A program made the position numbers and the translations under genes. This document shows, piece by piece, positions 26,397 through 35,909 of a DNA stretch of 64,000 nucleotides; the first letter of the stretch is position 1; each line of letters starts with the position of its first letter. The stretch comes from CBDBKL01 sp965116215. GTDB taxonomy: Bacteria; Bdellovibrionota; Bdellovibrionia; Bdellovibrionales; JAKFYE01. The stretch spans positions 1,612,001 through 1,676,000 of the forward strand of contig OZ220494.1 of the NCBI GenBank assembly GCA_965116215.1. Reading direction: 5' to 3'. The notes below the pieces were generated by a model, which was given only the letters and a program-made list of their open reading frames with translations, ran no database searches and had not been told where the DNA came from.

Positions 26397-26633
26397 ATGG
26401 CTGATAAGAGCCAAAAGTGGAGTGATAATAAACCAGGAAAATTCTATGTGGATCAGTCGTGTATTGCCTGTGATGCCTGTGTGACCACAGCTCCAGATAA
26501 TTTTGCTATGAACGATGACGATGGTTATGCCTATTTGTGCAAACAGCCGGAAACACCTGAGGAAAAAGAACTGACGATAGAGGCCATGGAGGGTTGTCCT
26601 GTCGAAGCTATCGGTCAGGATGGTGATGAATGA
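26397..26633 (+). CDS. Single-cluster [4Fe-4S] ferredoxin
   Basis: 78 residues. Cysteines in CIACDACV (Cys-x2-Cys-x2-Cys) and the fourth in GCPVEAIG form one cubane cluster, as in monocluster bacterial ferredoxins. The protein is acidic, consistent with docking to redox partners. A strong AGGAGA ribosome site lies before the ATG. nth follows four bases after the stop, so co-transcription is likely. Electron donor and acceptor unknown. Confidence 0.92.
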   Translation: MADKSQKWSDNKPGKFYVDQSCIACDACVTTAPDNFAMNDDDGYAYLCKQPETPEEKELTIEAMEGCPVEAIGQDGDE

Positions 26634-26636
26634 GTT

Positions 26637-27287
26637 ATGAAACTCGATTCTCTGTCAAAACGTAGAGAGCGTTCACGCAAGGTCATTGATCTTCTTAAAA
26701 AACATTATCCGCAAGCTCAGTGTTCTTTGACCTATAAGAATCCTCTTGAACTTTTGATTGCAACAATGTTATCTGCTCAGTGTACGGATGCTCGTGTTAA
26801 TCAAGTGACGCCCCGACTATTTGCCAAATTTAAACGAGCTGAAGATTTAGCTAGAGCTTCTGTTTTATCGATCAGTAAAATTATATACTCAACGGGCTTT
26901 TATAAGAATAAGGCTAAAAACATTAAGGCCTGTTGTCAAAAACTGGTAAAGGACTATAGAGGTCAGGTCCCTTGTCGTCTGGAAGATCTTGTGACTTTAC
27001 CTGGAGTGGGCCGGAAAACGGCTAATGTGGTTTTGGGTAGTGCTTTTGGTATTCCTGCAATGGTTGTAGATACGCATGTGACTCGTATTTCTAATAGAAT
27101 GGGTTTGGCTTGGGGGAAGGATCCTGTGAAGTTAGAAAGAGAGTTAGAAAAGGTTGTTTTAAAAAAAGAGTGGATTGGCTTTTCACATTATTTGATTGAA
27201 CATGGACGGGCACTTTGTAAAGCGCGACAAGCTAAGTGTGATGACTGTTTTTTCAATTCGAAATGTCCAAAATTGGAATTAAAGTAA
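26637..27287 (+). CDS. nth: Endonuclease III
   Basis: Base-excision repair glycosylase/AP lyase for oxidised pyrimidines. It shows MLSAQCTDARVN, the helix-hairpin-helix LPGVGRKTANVVL carrying the catalytic Lys, and VDTHVTR carrying the catalytic Asp. The iron-sulfur motif Cys-x6-Cys-x2-Cys-x5-Cys is complete in CKARQAKCDDCFFNSKC. 216 residues is normal. Starts three bases after the ferredoxin stop. Confidence 0.97.
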   Translation: MKLDSLSKRRERSRKVIDLLKKHYPQAQCSLTYKNPLELLIATMLSAQCTDARVNQVTPRLFAKFKRAEDLARASVLSISKIIYSTGFYKNKAKNIKACCQKLVKDYRGQVPCRLEDLVTLPGVGRKTANVVLGSAFGIPAMVVDTHVTRISNRMGLAWGKDPVKLERELEKVVLKKEWIGFSHYLIEHGRALCKARQAKCDDCFFNSKCPKLELK

Positions 27288-27288
27288 A

Positions 27289-27308
27289 ATACCCTCTTCT
27301 GAGGGTAT
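27289..27308 (+). terminator. Inverted repeat after nth
   Basis: ATACCCTC, loop TTCT, GAGGGTAT: a perfect eight-base stem starting one base past the nth stop. There is no T run afterwards, so it is either a weak or factor-dependent terminator or a 3' protecting hairpin. Confidence 0.4.
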
Positions 27309-27376
27309 GAATTGAAAATAGATGAGGCCTTAAAATATATTGGCCTTTAGTATCCTTTGTCGTAGGATGAAGTGTT

Positions 27377-27859
27377 ATGTTAATTGCATTTTTTGAAAGT
27401 ATTAAATATATCGGGCATCAATGGCCAGTGGCATTTCTGCGAGTCTTTTTGGGATACTATTATTTTAATGAAGGACTGCAAAAAATAAAAAATGATTTTC
27501 TAACCTCACCAAAGTTAGCAGAGATGATTTCTGACGGACTAGCTATTAATTTGGCATCGGCTTGGTATCAGGTTTTTTTGGATAATATCGTTGTCTATCA
27601 TTGGAAAACATTTTCTCATCTTATTGTTCTTTCTGAAATTTTAGTAGGGGTGTCTTTTTTAGTCGGTTATCTTGTTCGACCTATGGCCGTTTTGGGGGTT
27701 GTTTTAAGTATACATTATCTGCTTTTATTTCGTTTAGAATATGAGCCTTTTTATAAGCTGCTTATCGTCTCTCACATGGTTTTGGCTTGGATTGGAGCCG
27801 GACGTTGTCTAGGGGTAGATTATTTCTTTTACAAAAGAAACAGAGGCATTCTGTGGTAA
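27377..27859 (+). CDS. DoxX/DoxD-family membrane protein
   Basis: 160 residues with about four membrane segments and the family pattern FLRVFLGYYYFNEGLQKI near the start, then LVGVSFLVGY-type helices. The family includes the small subunit of thiosulfate:quinone oxidoreductase and other quinone-linked proteins, but most members are uncharacterised. It is preceded by the nth hairpin and followed by the ABC importer. Function cannot be assigned beyond the family. Confidence 0.75.
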   Translation: MLIAFFESIKYIGHQWPVAFLRVFLGYYYFNEGLQKIKNDFLTSPKLAEMISDGLAINLASAWYQVFLDNIVVYHWKTFSHLIVLSEILVGVSFLVGYLVRPMAVLGVVLSIHYLLLFRLEYEPFYKLLIVSHMVLAWIGAGRCLGVDYFFYKRNRGILW

Positions 27860-27907
27860 TGTAGAAGCTATATCATATATGTCATACTCCTGTGCGGGAG
27901 GGTTTAA

Positions 27908-28882
27908 ATTAAATATTTAGTTTTTTTATTATTTCTTCCTTTGTTTGCCTATTATTTTTTTAAAGTTGAGGAGCCAGTTGAGGACCTTGTGGTCTATAGT
28001 TATAGTTCATTTGTAAGCCCATGGGGCCCTGGGCCTGCTATTCAAGATCTTTATTATCAGAATACAGGGAAAAGAGTACGGTTTGTTGATGCGGGAGATG
28101 GTCGCACTCTTTTAAAAAAGCTTGAAATAGAAAGGTATAAAAATATAGACGTTATTTTGGGATTAGATCAATATACTTTGCGAGATTTAAATCCCAAAAA
28201 ATTACTAGAGTTACCTTTTAAAAATATAGAAAAACACCCTGAGCTACCTTTGTCTTATCTTAAAGAGAATGCCATACCTTATAATTGGGCACCCTTAGGT
28301 TTTTCTTATAGAGGTGATTTAAAAAATAAACCTCAGTCTCTTAAAGAATTTTTCAGTTTTTTAAAGGGCAGAGTTGTGCTTATGGATCCACGAACAAGTA
28401 CGCCCGGACTGCATTGGTTAAGCTGGGTTGGGAGATATGATGTTGACATTATCAATTCAGTCATTGCCGCTCCTAACAAGTTTTTAGTGATGCCGTCTTG
28501 GACAACAGCATATGCCATATTTAAAAAAGGAGAAGTCGATTTTGTATTTACTTATCAGACCTCCCCCCTCTATCACTTTATTGAAGAGAAGGTGAGAGAT
28601 TATGATTTTTTAATCTTTGAAGAGGGGCACCCTATTCAGGTTGAGTATGCAGCCGTTCTTGCCTCCTCTTCCCATGTGAGACGGGCTAAGAGTTTTATTC
28701 ATTTTTTACTTACGAATGAAGTGCAATCAATAATTATGAAGAAAAACTATATGTTACCAGTAGTGAAGGGAGTCACTCAAGATACAGCATTTGCGAACCT
28801 AGAAGAGGTAAAAGCTTTGCCTCCATTGGGAGAACAAGTTGTTAAAAAACTTTTGAGTCAATGGAATCATTTAATCAACTGA
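27908..28882 (+). CDS. Periplasmic substrate-binding protein, thiamine/iron type, ATT start
   Basis: Binding protein of the TbpA/ThiB and AfuA type. Characteristic pieces are VVYSYSSF, WGPGPAI, LGLDQYTL, RTSTPGLHWL and TAYAIFKKGEVDFVFTY. A plain ATG/GTG/TTG search starts only at the TTG at 27941, which cuts the signal peptide. In-frame sequence upstream (27908) reads a basic then strongly hydrophobic stretch, and ATT at 27908 follows a strong GGGAGGG (27896-27902) with five bases between. I therefore place the start at ATT. Its last 22 bases overlap the permease gene. Substrate is likely thiamine or a derivative by similarity, but ferric iron is possible. Confidence 0.75.
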   Translation: MKYLVFLLFLPLFAYYFFKVEEPVEDLVVYSYSSFVSPWGPGPAIQDLYYQNTGKRVRFVDAGDGRTLLKKLEIERYKNIDVILGLDQYTLRDLNPKKLLELPFKNIEKHPELPLSYLKENAIPYNWAPLGFSYRGDLKNKPQSLKEFFSFLKGRVVLMDPRTSTPGLHWLSWVGRYDVDIINSVIAAPNKFLVMPSWTTAYAIFKKGEVDFVFTYQTSPLYHFIEEKVRDYDFLIFEEGHPIQVEYAAVLASSSHVRRAKSFIHFLLTNEVQSIIMKKNYMLPVVKGVTQDTAFANLEEVKALPPLGEQVVKKLLSQWNHLIN

Positions 28883-30297
28883 TCGCATCACTTTTTATTT
28901 TAATATTCATTTCGCCATTTCTTATCATATTTATGTGGTCCGGAGGGGTGGAGTGGGGAGAAGTTAATTCAACACAAGTTTTACTTTTGAGATCATTTAT
29001 TCAGAGTTTTTTAAGTGCACTCTGTTCTGTTTTATTGGGTTATATAGGTGCTATTGGATTATCTTCTTTAAAGATCAAGCCCTATTCTATCTACTTTATG
29101 GCCTTATTGCCGCAGGGTTTGCCTGCCCTTTTTATCATCATAGGTTCTATGAGGCTTTTTTCAGATTATCCCTTTGGTTTATCAGCTATTGTGGGACTAC
29201 ATGTTTTTATAAATGTAGGTATTATAGCTGTTTGGTTAGACAGTGATATACGCCGTCAATTGTCTTTTATATCTAAGGTCTCCTATCTTGAAGGGTGTTC
29301 GAAATTAAGATTTTGGTGGAAAACTTTACCTGTTTTAAAAAATAACTTATTCATGTGTTTTATTTTTATTTTTGCTCTGAGTTTATCAAGCTTTTCTGTA
29401 CCTTTGATGGTCGGAGGAGTGAAACCATGGTCGATGGAGATAGGCATCTATCAAGCGATTTTTAGTTATGGGAGCTGGAAATATGCTATGGGGTTAAGTC
29501 TTCTTCAAATGCTTATCCTATTCGGCATAACCTTTTTTTTAAGAGACAAAAAAAATATTTTTTTTATAAAGGATAGAGAGGGTATAATTTTTCATGGGGT
29601 AAAAATTTTTATAGCTTTTTTATTCATTGGACCTCTCTTTATTTTATTAGGCTTATGGACAAATTTTAAACTTGGAATATATCAATTAAAGAGTGTATTT
29701 GTTTCATTAGAGCCATTTATCGAGATGTGTATGAACTCTTTATTTATTGGTCTTGCTGTTGGAATATGTTTATGGGTTGTGTTTAGTGTGGTGCTCTTTT
29801 ATCAAAATAATAAAGTGTTGGAGAGATTTTTGCTGGGTTTTATATCGCCTAGTGGGGCGGTTATTGGACTGAGCTTGATTGTTTTGGGATACTCTTATGA
29901 AATGGGAGTTTTGACTTTTGGCTTAACATTGTTGTTTTTTACTACTCTTTATCGTTTGGGGTTTGTCAATAGGATGGATGTTATTAAAAATCAAATAAGA
30001 GTAGCGGAGTTGTTCGGGGCTTCCAAAATGCATATATTTAAATCGATTCAACTTCCACAAATGGGCCCCAGCCTTGGATTTTTGTCTGGGTTAGGTGCCT
30101 TATGGTCTGTGGGGGAATTTGCAGTGACAGGGATGTATTTAAGAAATAATAGAACATTGAGTTTATTGGCCGAGCATTTGGCCGCCTCTTATCGTTTAGA
30201 GGCGGCATCAATTCTACTTTTATTCATATTTATGATTGGGGTAGGTTTATTTTTTATTTTTTGGAGAATGGGAAGTGATTTGGGTCAAAGATCTTAA
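28861..30297 (+). CDS. ABC transporter permease, fused two-domain type
   Basis: 478 residues with about a dozen membrane segments. It has two copies of the binding-protein-dependent permease domain, each with a coupling-loop pattern (EGCSKLRFWWKTLPVL, and VAELFGASKMHIFKSIQLP). This ThiP/FbpB-type layout fits a thiamine or iron importer. It overlaps the binding-protein gene by 22 bases and the ATPase gene by 23, so the three are one unit. Substrate not proven. Confidence 0.85.
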   Translation: MESFNQLIASLFILIFISPFLIIFMWSGGVEWGEVNSTQVLLLRSFIQSFLSALCSVLLGYIGAIGLSSLKIKPYSIYFMALLPQGLPALFIIIGSMRLFSDYPFGLSAIVGLHVFINVGIIAVWLDSDIRRQLSFISKVSYLEGCSKLRFWWKTLPVLKNNLFMCFIFIFALSLSSFSVPLMVGGVKPWSMEIGIYQAIFSYGSWKYAMGLSLLQMLILFGITFFLRDKKNIFFIKDREGIIFHGVKIFIAFLFIGPLFILLGLWTNFKLGIYQLKSVFVSLEPFIEMCMNSLFIGLAVGICLWVVFSVVLFYQNNKVLERFLLGFISPSGAVIGLSLIVLGYSYEMGVLTFGLTLLFFTTLYRLGFVNRMDVIKNQIRVAELFGASKMHIFKSIQLPQMGPSLGFLSGLGALWSVGEFAVTGMYLRNNRTLSLLAEHLAASYRLEAASILLLFIFMIGVGLFFIFWRMGSDLGQRS

Positions 30298-30910
30298 AAT
30301 AAAAAGAGGAGCGTTCTCCTTAGAAATTCCTGAGTGGACTTCTTCAAAAATGACCATTTTAATGACCGGTCCATCTGGCGTGGGTAAATCGACTTTTATG
30401 GAAGCTCTATGTGGTTTTATTGGAAATAAAGAGTTTCAATGGGGTATTGGGAGAGAAATTCTTTCTGATGTTCCCCCTCATAAAAGGCATTTGGGTGTTG
30501 TTTTTCAAAATTATGAACTCTTTCCGCACATGTCTTCTGAAAAGAATATCGAATTCCCTTTGTTAGTAAAAGGTATAAAGAAAAAGGACAGAGGCAATCT
30601 TTTACAAGAGATGAAAGTAAAACTCTTTTTAACAGACTGCTGGCACACTAAAGCTACGTTATTGTCAGGAGGGGAAGCTCAAAGAGTCGCCCTTGCTAGA
30701 GCTATTGTTTCAAAGCCAAAAGTTTTATTTTTAGATGAACCCTTTTCTTCCCTTGATATTGAAATAAAAAATGAAGCCCGAAAACTCACCGCAAATGTCG
30801 TTCGAGAATTTCAAATTCCCGTACTTCTTATTTCACATGATCCATCTGATGCTACGCCATTTGCAGCAGAGGTGGTTCGTTTAGAAGAGATTAAAGTTTC
30901 CATGCGTTGA
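30275..30910 (+). CDS. ABC transporter ATPase, ThiQ-like
   Basis: 211 residues, the short length of ThiQ-type ATPases. Walker A is GPSGVGKS, the signature is LSGGEAQRVALARA, Walker B is VLFLDEPFSSLD, and the switch His is in ISHDPSD. The GTG start overlaps the permease end. Its last 20 bases overlap the 3' end of the convergent adenosine deaminase gene. It supplies energy for the preceding permease. Confidence 0.9.
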   Translation: MIWVKDLKIKRGAFSLEIPEWTSSKMTILMTGPSGVGKSTFMEALCGFIGNKEFQWGIGREILSDVPPHKRHLGVVFQNYELFPHMSSEKNIEFPLLVKGIKKKDRGNLLQEMKVKLFLTDCWHTKATLLSGGEAQRVALARAIVSKPKVLFLDEPFSSLDIEIKNEARKLTANVVREFQIPVLLISHDPSDATPFAAEVVRLEEIKVSMR

Positions 30911-31895
30911 ATTTTTTTTCATCAGGAATAAAGCTGGCCTGCAGGGCTGTTTCATTTATTTCTTTGAAGTCTTTTTCTGTAAATCCAAAAATTTTATGGA
31001 GTTTTTCATATTCGTTGTTCAGGGAGATATTAAAAGGGCCTGGGTCATCAGTGTTTATAGTGACTTTGACTCCTCGTTCTCTAAGTTTTTGAATGGGGTG
31101 GGCCTCTAGACTGGGGACAGCCTGCACTAAATAATTACTGGTCAAACAGAGTTCTAGGGTAATTTGTTTTTCAATCAGATAGTCAATAATTTCAGGATGA
31201 TGTATAGCCTGCACTCCATGTCCAATACGTTCTGCACCTAGTTTATCTATACTGGCTTTAATATTTTCCGCTGCTCCTTTAAGTGCTGGTTCACCAGCGT
31301 GAATGGTGATATGTAAACCATGTTTTTTAGCTCTTTGAAAATCGTCTATAAATTCATCAACACCAAATCCCAATTCATTGTCAGCTAAGTCTGTTGCAAT
31401 AAATGTCTCTTTATTTTCAATAATAAAATCCATAACACGATTTCTGATTTTCACATCGTCATTGCGAGCAATGAGTCCAATCAATCCATACGCTATTGAA
31501 TAGGTCTTTGCAGCCAGAGAGGCCCCTTTGAGTATAGCCATATGGATTTTCTCATAACTGAGGTGAGGGTGTCTTTCGTGAATGAATTGAGGGGAATAGC
31601 GGAGTTCAAGGACTCGAATTTGACTGTGATAAGCGTCCTCAATAATCTCATAACTGATGCGCTCCAAAATCTCCTCAGAGGCTAGGATGCTTTGAAGATT
31701 TCTAAATTTGAGAAGGGCTATCTCTAAGTTTTTCATAGGTTCTAAGATGAGAAAGGTATTTCTAATAGATTGAATATTCTCTGTGATACCTTTAATTTTT
31801 AAATCCCTGGCGAGTTCGCACAGGGTATCAAGTCTTATGGAGCCCTCAAGATGTCTGTGTAGTTCGACTTTTGGAATATGGTGAATCCAACTCAT
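30891..31895 (-). CDS. add: Adenosine deaminase
   Basis: Zinc-dependent amidohydrolase converting adenosine to inosine in purine salvage. Metal and catalytic motifs are present: HRHLEGS near the start, HAGEP in the middle with catalytic Glu, ERIGHGVQ, and NTDDPG towards the end. 334 residues is normal. The related adenine deaminase lacks some of these, but the two cannot be fully separated by eye. Its 3' end overlaps the convergent ABC ATPase gene. Confidence 0.88.
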   Translation of the reverse strand: MSWIHHIPKVELHRHLEGSIRLDTLCELARDLKIKGITENIQSIRNTFLILEPMKNLEIALLKFRNLQSILASEEILERISYEIIEDAYHSQIRVLELRYSPQFIHERHPHLSYEKIHMAILKGASLAAKTYSIAYGLIGLIARNDDVKIRNRVMDFIIENKETFIATDLADNELGFGVDEFIDDFQRAKKHGLHITIHAGEPALKGAAENIKASIDKLGAERIGHGVQAIHHPEIIDYLIEKQITLELCLTSNYLVQAVPSLEAHPIQKLRERGVKVTINTDDPGPFNISLNNEYEKLHKIFGFTEKDFKEINETALQASFIPDEKKFNAWKL

Positions 31896-32143
31896 TCAGG
31901 TTAATTTAGCATTTTTTGAGAAAAGGTGCTAACAGCAAATCTTAAGAAGAGGATTTCACTTTTGAGGCTGACAGGTTTGTTCCTGTTCCGCATACAGTGA
32001 ATCCTCCGTCGAGATACAGTTTGAAATGATTGATCTTAGGATGGGCTATTTTTATATATCCTTTACAAAGATAATGTGGCTTTAGGAAGTCCGCTTGTAA
32101 TGAATTTAAAATTTATTTTAACTATACCCCTCTCTTGACCGTT

Positions 32144-32149
32144 TATAAT
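32144..32149 (+). promoter_or_regulatory. -10 box before transketolase
   Basis: A perfect TATAAT lies 20 bases before the transketolase ATG. No good -35 element sits at the right distance; a TTAACT is about 20 bases upstream. The leader would be short and no ribosome site is seen. Confidence 0.35.
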
Positions 32150-32169
32150 GCTCATGCAACATAGACTAT

Positions 32170-34179
32170 ATGAAACCGTTAACATTAAAAAATCTTCTAG
32201 CTGGTAATCCTTCACAAAGTCCTCGGTTTTGTATTCCTTTAAGACGAAAAAATGGGAAGAGGTTAGATTTTGTTGACCCAAGGGCGACACGTGCCCTTAT
32301 CGCCTTGATGGATATGGCGGCTGTAATGGGTGGGGCCGCTAGCCACTTCGGTGGACCGTCCGCCTTTGCAGAACTCATGTCTGCTGTATACGGTATTGTG
32401 TTTGATGAAGCCTTAGAACAAAAACAAAATTGGTTTGACCTCTTTCATATTGTAAATGACGCAGGACACTGTGAAAATGGTGTGTATGCTTTAAAAGCCA
32501 ATTATGAACAGGCAGGGTTAAATTTAGAAGCCTTAAAGGGCTTTCGATCTTTGCAAAGTCCTCTCACAGGACATGGGGAAGTTCATATCTTTCCCGAGGG
32601 CGTTTGGGTCAGCAATGGCCCCCTGGGTTCGGGATTGCCGCAAGCTCAGGGCTTAGCTATGGCTGATGCTCTAGCTGGCCTTCGGAGAATCACTATATGT
32701 ACTATTTCAGATGGTGCGAGTTTTGAGGGAGAGGCGAAGGAAGCCTATGCGGCTATTCCAGGATATGCAGCCAAAGGCCAAATAGCTCCCTTTATCTGCA
32801 TTTTAAGTGATAACAACACTAAACTTTCAGGCCCTATTGATAAAGACGCTTTTAGTATGAAAAATTACTTCAACTCTTTGGAAACACAGGGTTGGCACGT
32901 CATACCCTGTGAACAGGGTAATGATTTGAAGGCTTGTGTAGGAGCTTTTGAAACAGCACTAGAAAAAGTGAAAGAACAAGTGCCGGTGTTGATTCATGCA
33001 AAAACAATAAAAGGCTTTGGAACAAAAAGAACCATGGAATCAGGATCTGGTGGACATGGTTTTCCTCTAAAAGATCCCATAGAGCTGAAAGATTTTATAG
33101 CTGAGATATATGAAGGAGATCCGATACCTAAAGAATTTGTTCATTGGATGAATGAAATGGTTGCTGAGAGGCAAAAAACAACCCAAACAATAAAGTCTAA
33201 AACCCCTCCCTTAGAGAAAGTTCAAGTGGGGATTTCTAAGGCTATGATTCAACAAAAAAGAAAGGGAGTTGCCTTAGTTTCTATTTCTGCAGACTTACCA
33301 GGGTCTACGGGGGTTAAGAAATTTCAGGAAGAGTATCCAGAATCCTCCTATGATGTTGGAGTTGCTGAGGCCAATATGTTTAGCGTAGGGGCCGGCTTTT
33401 CTAAAGTAGGATTTGTTCCTGTTGTAGATACATTTGCACAGTTTGGGGTGACAAAAGGCACCTTGCCTTTAATTATGGGGGGGCTTTCCAAAGCACCTTT
33501 AATTGCAGTGTTATCACATACAGGATATCAAGATGCGGCGGATGGTGCTTCTCATCAAGCTCTTACATATTTTTCAAAGGTGAGTTCTATACCAGGAATT
33601 GATGTCTATTGTCTGACATGTAGTGCAGAGGCTGAGGTGCTGATGTCTGAAGCGATAGAGCAGTTTGTGAGAGAGCGTGAATCAGGACGAGTGCCCCGTA
33701 CAGTGATTTTTTTTCTCGGAAGAGAAAATTTTCCTCAGTATTACTCCAAAGGGAAAACCTATCAATTAGGTCAACCGGATATTTACCCAATGGATCAATC
33801 TCTAGCTTGTGTGGCGTCTACGGGTCCTCTTCTGCAACAGGCCTTAGAGGCACAAAGACTCTTAAAAGAAGAAGGTATTGCTATATCTGTTTTCAATCCG
33901 TCATGTATTAATAATCCGAATGTGGAAGTGATTGCCAACTTAGTGACTCAATCCAGAGGATGTTTAGTGACTCTAGAGGATCACAGAGTTGTGGGGGGTA
34001 TGGGAGGGTTGTTATCACATGCTCTATTGCGAGTGGGAATAAAATTTCAAGTGGTGTCTTTGGGAGTTGAAGATGGCTTTGGTCGTAGTGCGTATAAGGC
34101 TTCACATCTCTATAGAGTTCATCGTCTTGATGCTAGTGCACTTGTTCAAGAGATCAAACAAAAGTGCCTTTTAGAATAG
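32170..34179 (+). CDS. tkt: Transketolase
   Basis: Thiamine diphosphate enzyme of the non-oxidative pentose phosphate pathway. It contains a TPP-binding segment (ISDGASFEGEAKEA through CILSDNN). The pyrimidine domain (about 350-520) follows and a C-terminal domain ends the protein. The glycine-rich PLTGHGEVHI and LGSGLPQAQGLA segments are typical. The 669-residue length fits. It starts at ATG 32170 with no ribosome site, which is a weak point for the exact start. Not part of an operon. Confidence 0.94.
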   Translation: MKPLTLKNLLAGNPSQSPRFCIPLRRKNGKRLDFVDPRATRALIALMDMAAVMGGAASHFGGPSAFAELMSAVYGIVFDEALEQKQNWFDLFHIVNDAGHCENGVYALKANYEQAGLNLEALKGFRSLQSPLTGHGEVHIFPEGVWVSNGPLGSGLPQAQGLAMADALAGLRRITICTISDGASFEGEAKEAYAAIPGYAAKGQIAPFICILSDNNTKLSGPIDKDAFSMKNYFNSLETQGWHVIPCEQGNDLKACVGAFETALEKVKEQVPVLIHAKTIKGFGTKRTMESGSGGHGFPLKDPIELKDFIAEIYEGDPIPKEFVHWMNEMVAERQKTTQTIKSKTPPLEKVQVGISKAMIQQKRKGVALVSISADLPGSTGVKKFQEEYPESSYDVGVAEANMFSVGAGFSKVGFVPVVDTFAQFGVTKGTLPLIMGGLSKAPLIAVLSHTGYQDAADGASHQALTYFSKVSSIPGIDVYCLTCSAEAEVLMSEAIEQFVRERESGRVPRTVIFFLGRENFPQYYSKGKTYQLGQPDIYPMDQSLACVASTGPLLQQALEAQRLLKEEGIAISVFNPSCINNPNVEVIANLVTQSRGCLVTLEDHRVVGGMGGLLSHALLRVGIKFQVVSLGVEDGFGRSAYKASHLYRVHRLDASALVQEIKQKCLLE

Positions 34180-34220
34180 AGGACCTAGTGGACCCATTTA
34201 GAGGACTTATGTTGTTGAGA

Positions 34221-34418
34221 CTATAAATCGTTTTGGGAATCTTTCTTGGGTGGGTCTATCTTTTGAGTTACATCTATCTCTTCATCTTCATTGAGCCCTT
34301 TTTTGAATTTACGGATGGCTGTCCCCAGAGCCTTCCCTAAACCAGGAATACGACTGGGGCCAAAGAAGAGAAGGATAATTCCCAAAAAGATAAGAACTTG
34401 CCATGGCCCTATGGACAT
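34221..34418 (-). CDS. tatA: Twin-arginine translocase subunit TatA
   Basis: About 65 residues. One N-terminal membrane helix (WQVLIFLGIILLFFG) is followed by the amphipathic helix with PSRIPGLGKALGTAIRKFKKG and a charged tail. It forms the pore element of Tat export. The frame opens further upstream at 34466, but ATG at 34416-34418 has a GAGG site six bases ahead and yields a normal TatA. No tatB or tatC is adjacent. Confidence 0.93.
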   Translation of the reverse strand: MSIGPWQVLIFLGIILLFFGPSRIPGLGKALGTAIRKFKKGLNEDEEIDVTQKIDPPKKDSQNDL

Positions 34419-34603
34419 AGAATACCTCGTGCTTTGTAAGATGCCAGCTTGACCAGAATTTGGCAAGAAAAGGGTTGAATATTTTACTAGACGACAATCT
34501 CAGCTATTTGATGACAGTCTGAACAGACCCTTAAAACAGATTGTTCAAGAGAGTATGGTCTGTAGATTATGAGGCATTGATTTTTTGAATCTTCATGTGA
34601 TTT

Positions 34604-35845
34604 TTATTGAGTTTTTTGAGGTCTAAACTTTACATTTGATTTTTTGATAGCTTCTTTTTTCCCTCTTTCCTTGTTGAGACGAGTGATTTCAGGTTGAGCA
34701 TGTTCTAAAGCTTTATGCCAAAAATGGAGATCCATTGGAGAGATCGTATGGTCAATGCGAGCTAATAAAAGACCCATTGGGAGAGCCTCATTTCTTAAAA
34801 ATCCAATCTGTCGCTTTTTACTTTTTCCTTTAAACTCTTCCATGTGAATCAAATCACTTTGTAATTGTATCGCTGATAGGGCTATATTTTGTTCTGAATT
34901 AAACATGCCCAGCTCATCTCTCATCAGATGTTTGAGATTGGAGTTTTGGACTAGCTCTAAAGTGGTGAGAGGGTTATCAGGTTCGCTCTCGATGGTGGAG
35001 CGGACATAGGCTAAGAGCAGGATAGAAAAGAGTTCTGACGGATTGGATTGATCCAGTCCCATCTGGTTCCAAAGACAGAGGTAGTGATCGAAAATTTCCA
35101 AACCTTCGGAAGACTTGTAGACTTGGGATAAGAGAGGAAAGGCCTCTTGTAAAATTCCTAAGTCATGGGCTTCATGAAGAGCTAAAGAAGGGTCTTTTAA
35201 TTTTAAGATTTTTAAGAATTCTTCTCTGCGTCTGGGTAGAGCTGTTTGTTTTAATGTCTTCACCGATTCAGCCACTGTCTTTCGCAATTCGGGTTCAATA
35301 GTGAAATCTAACTTGTGGGCCAATCTTAAAGCTCTCAGTATTCTTATGGGGTCTTCAGAAAGACGCCCCTTTGGGTCACCAATCATTTGGACAACTCTAT
35401 TTTTAATATCTTCTAGACCCTTACAGTAATCTAAAATTTCATTTTGAATAGGGTCATAAAATAGACCGTTGATCCTAAAATCTCTGCGGTGGGCGTCTTC
35501 TTTGGGGGTGCCAAACAAATTATCTGTATCATCTTCATTGCATTCATCAGGTTTCGGACTTCGTCTAAAGGTGGCGACTTCATATTGTACAAATCCTCTT
35601 CTAACTAGAACAAGACGAAAGCGTTTTCCAATAATATAGGATCGGGGAATAAGACGTTTTATTTCCTGAGGCTTTGCTGCTGTTACAATATCAAAGTCCT
35701 TTGGAGCCATTTCAGTTAAAAGATCTCGTACACATCCACCAACAAGATAAGAGGCATGTCCAGCTTCCTGTAATGTGTAAATAATATGAAGGGCTTCTTT
35801 ATCTATCCAATCTGTATGTAATTGGGGCCGTATTGAGGTGTCCAT
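34604..35845 (-). CDS. pcnB: Poly(A) polymerase PcnB-like nucleotidyltransferase
   Basis: Class II nucleotidyltransferase. It has the LVGGCVRDLL motif, the catalytic DFD in APKDFDIVT, the RFRLVLVRRG element, HRRDFRINGLFYD and the EDPIRILRALRLAHKL helix. PcnB-type length and the basic C-terminus (SKKRQIGF, then Lys/Arg-rich end) favour poly(A) polymerase over the CCA-adding enzyme, although the two are close relatives. The frame opens to 35926 across the divergent hydrolase start; ATG at 35843-35845 fits homologues better. It adds 3' tails that promote RNA decay. Confidence 0.82.
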   Translation of the reverse strand: MDTSIRPQLHTDWIDKEALHIIYTLQEAGHASYLVGGCVRDLLTEMAPKDFDIVTAAKPQEIKRLIPRSYIIGKRFRLVLVRRGFVQYEVATFRRSPKPDECNEDDTDNLFGTPKEDAHRRDFRINGLFYDPIQNEILDYCKGLEDIKNRVVQMIGDPKGRLSEDPIRILRALRLAHKLDFTIEPELRKTVAESVKTLKQTALPRRREEFLKILKLKDPSLALHEAHDLGILQEAFPLLSQVYKSSEGLEIFDHYLCLWNQMGLDQSNPSELFSILLLAYVRSTIESEPDNPLTTLELVQNSNLKHLMRDELGMFNSEQNIALSAIQLQSDLIHMEEFKGKSKKRQIGFLRNEALPMGLLLARIDHTISPMDLHFWHKALEHAQPEITRLNKERGKKEAIKKSNVKFRPQKTQ

Positions 35846-35909
35846 GAATTTATCTTTATCTCTTTCTATATTATCGCTATATTGACCTGCATAAGGTAGA
35901 AGGTCAAAG

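Noticed and set aside
27860..27907. TPP riboswitch before the thiamine-type importer
   Set aside because: Conserved CTGAGA and ACCTGATCTGG-type elements are absent.
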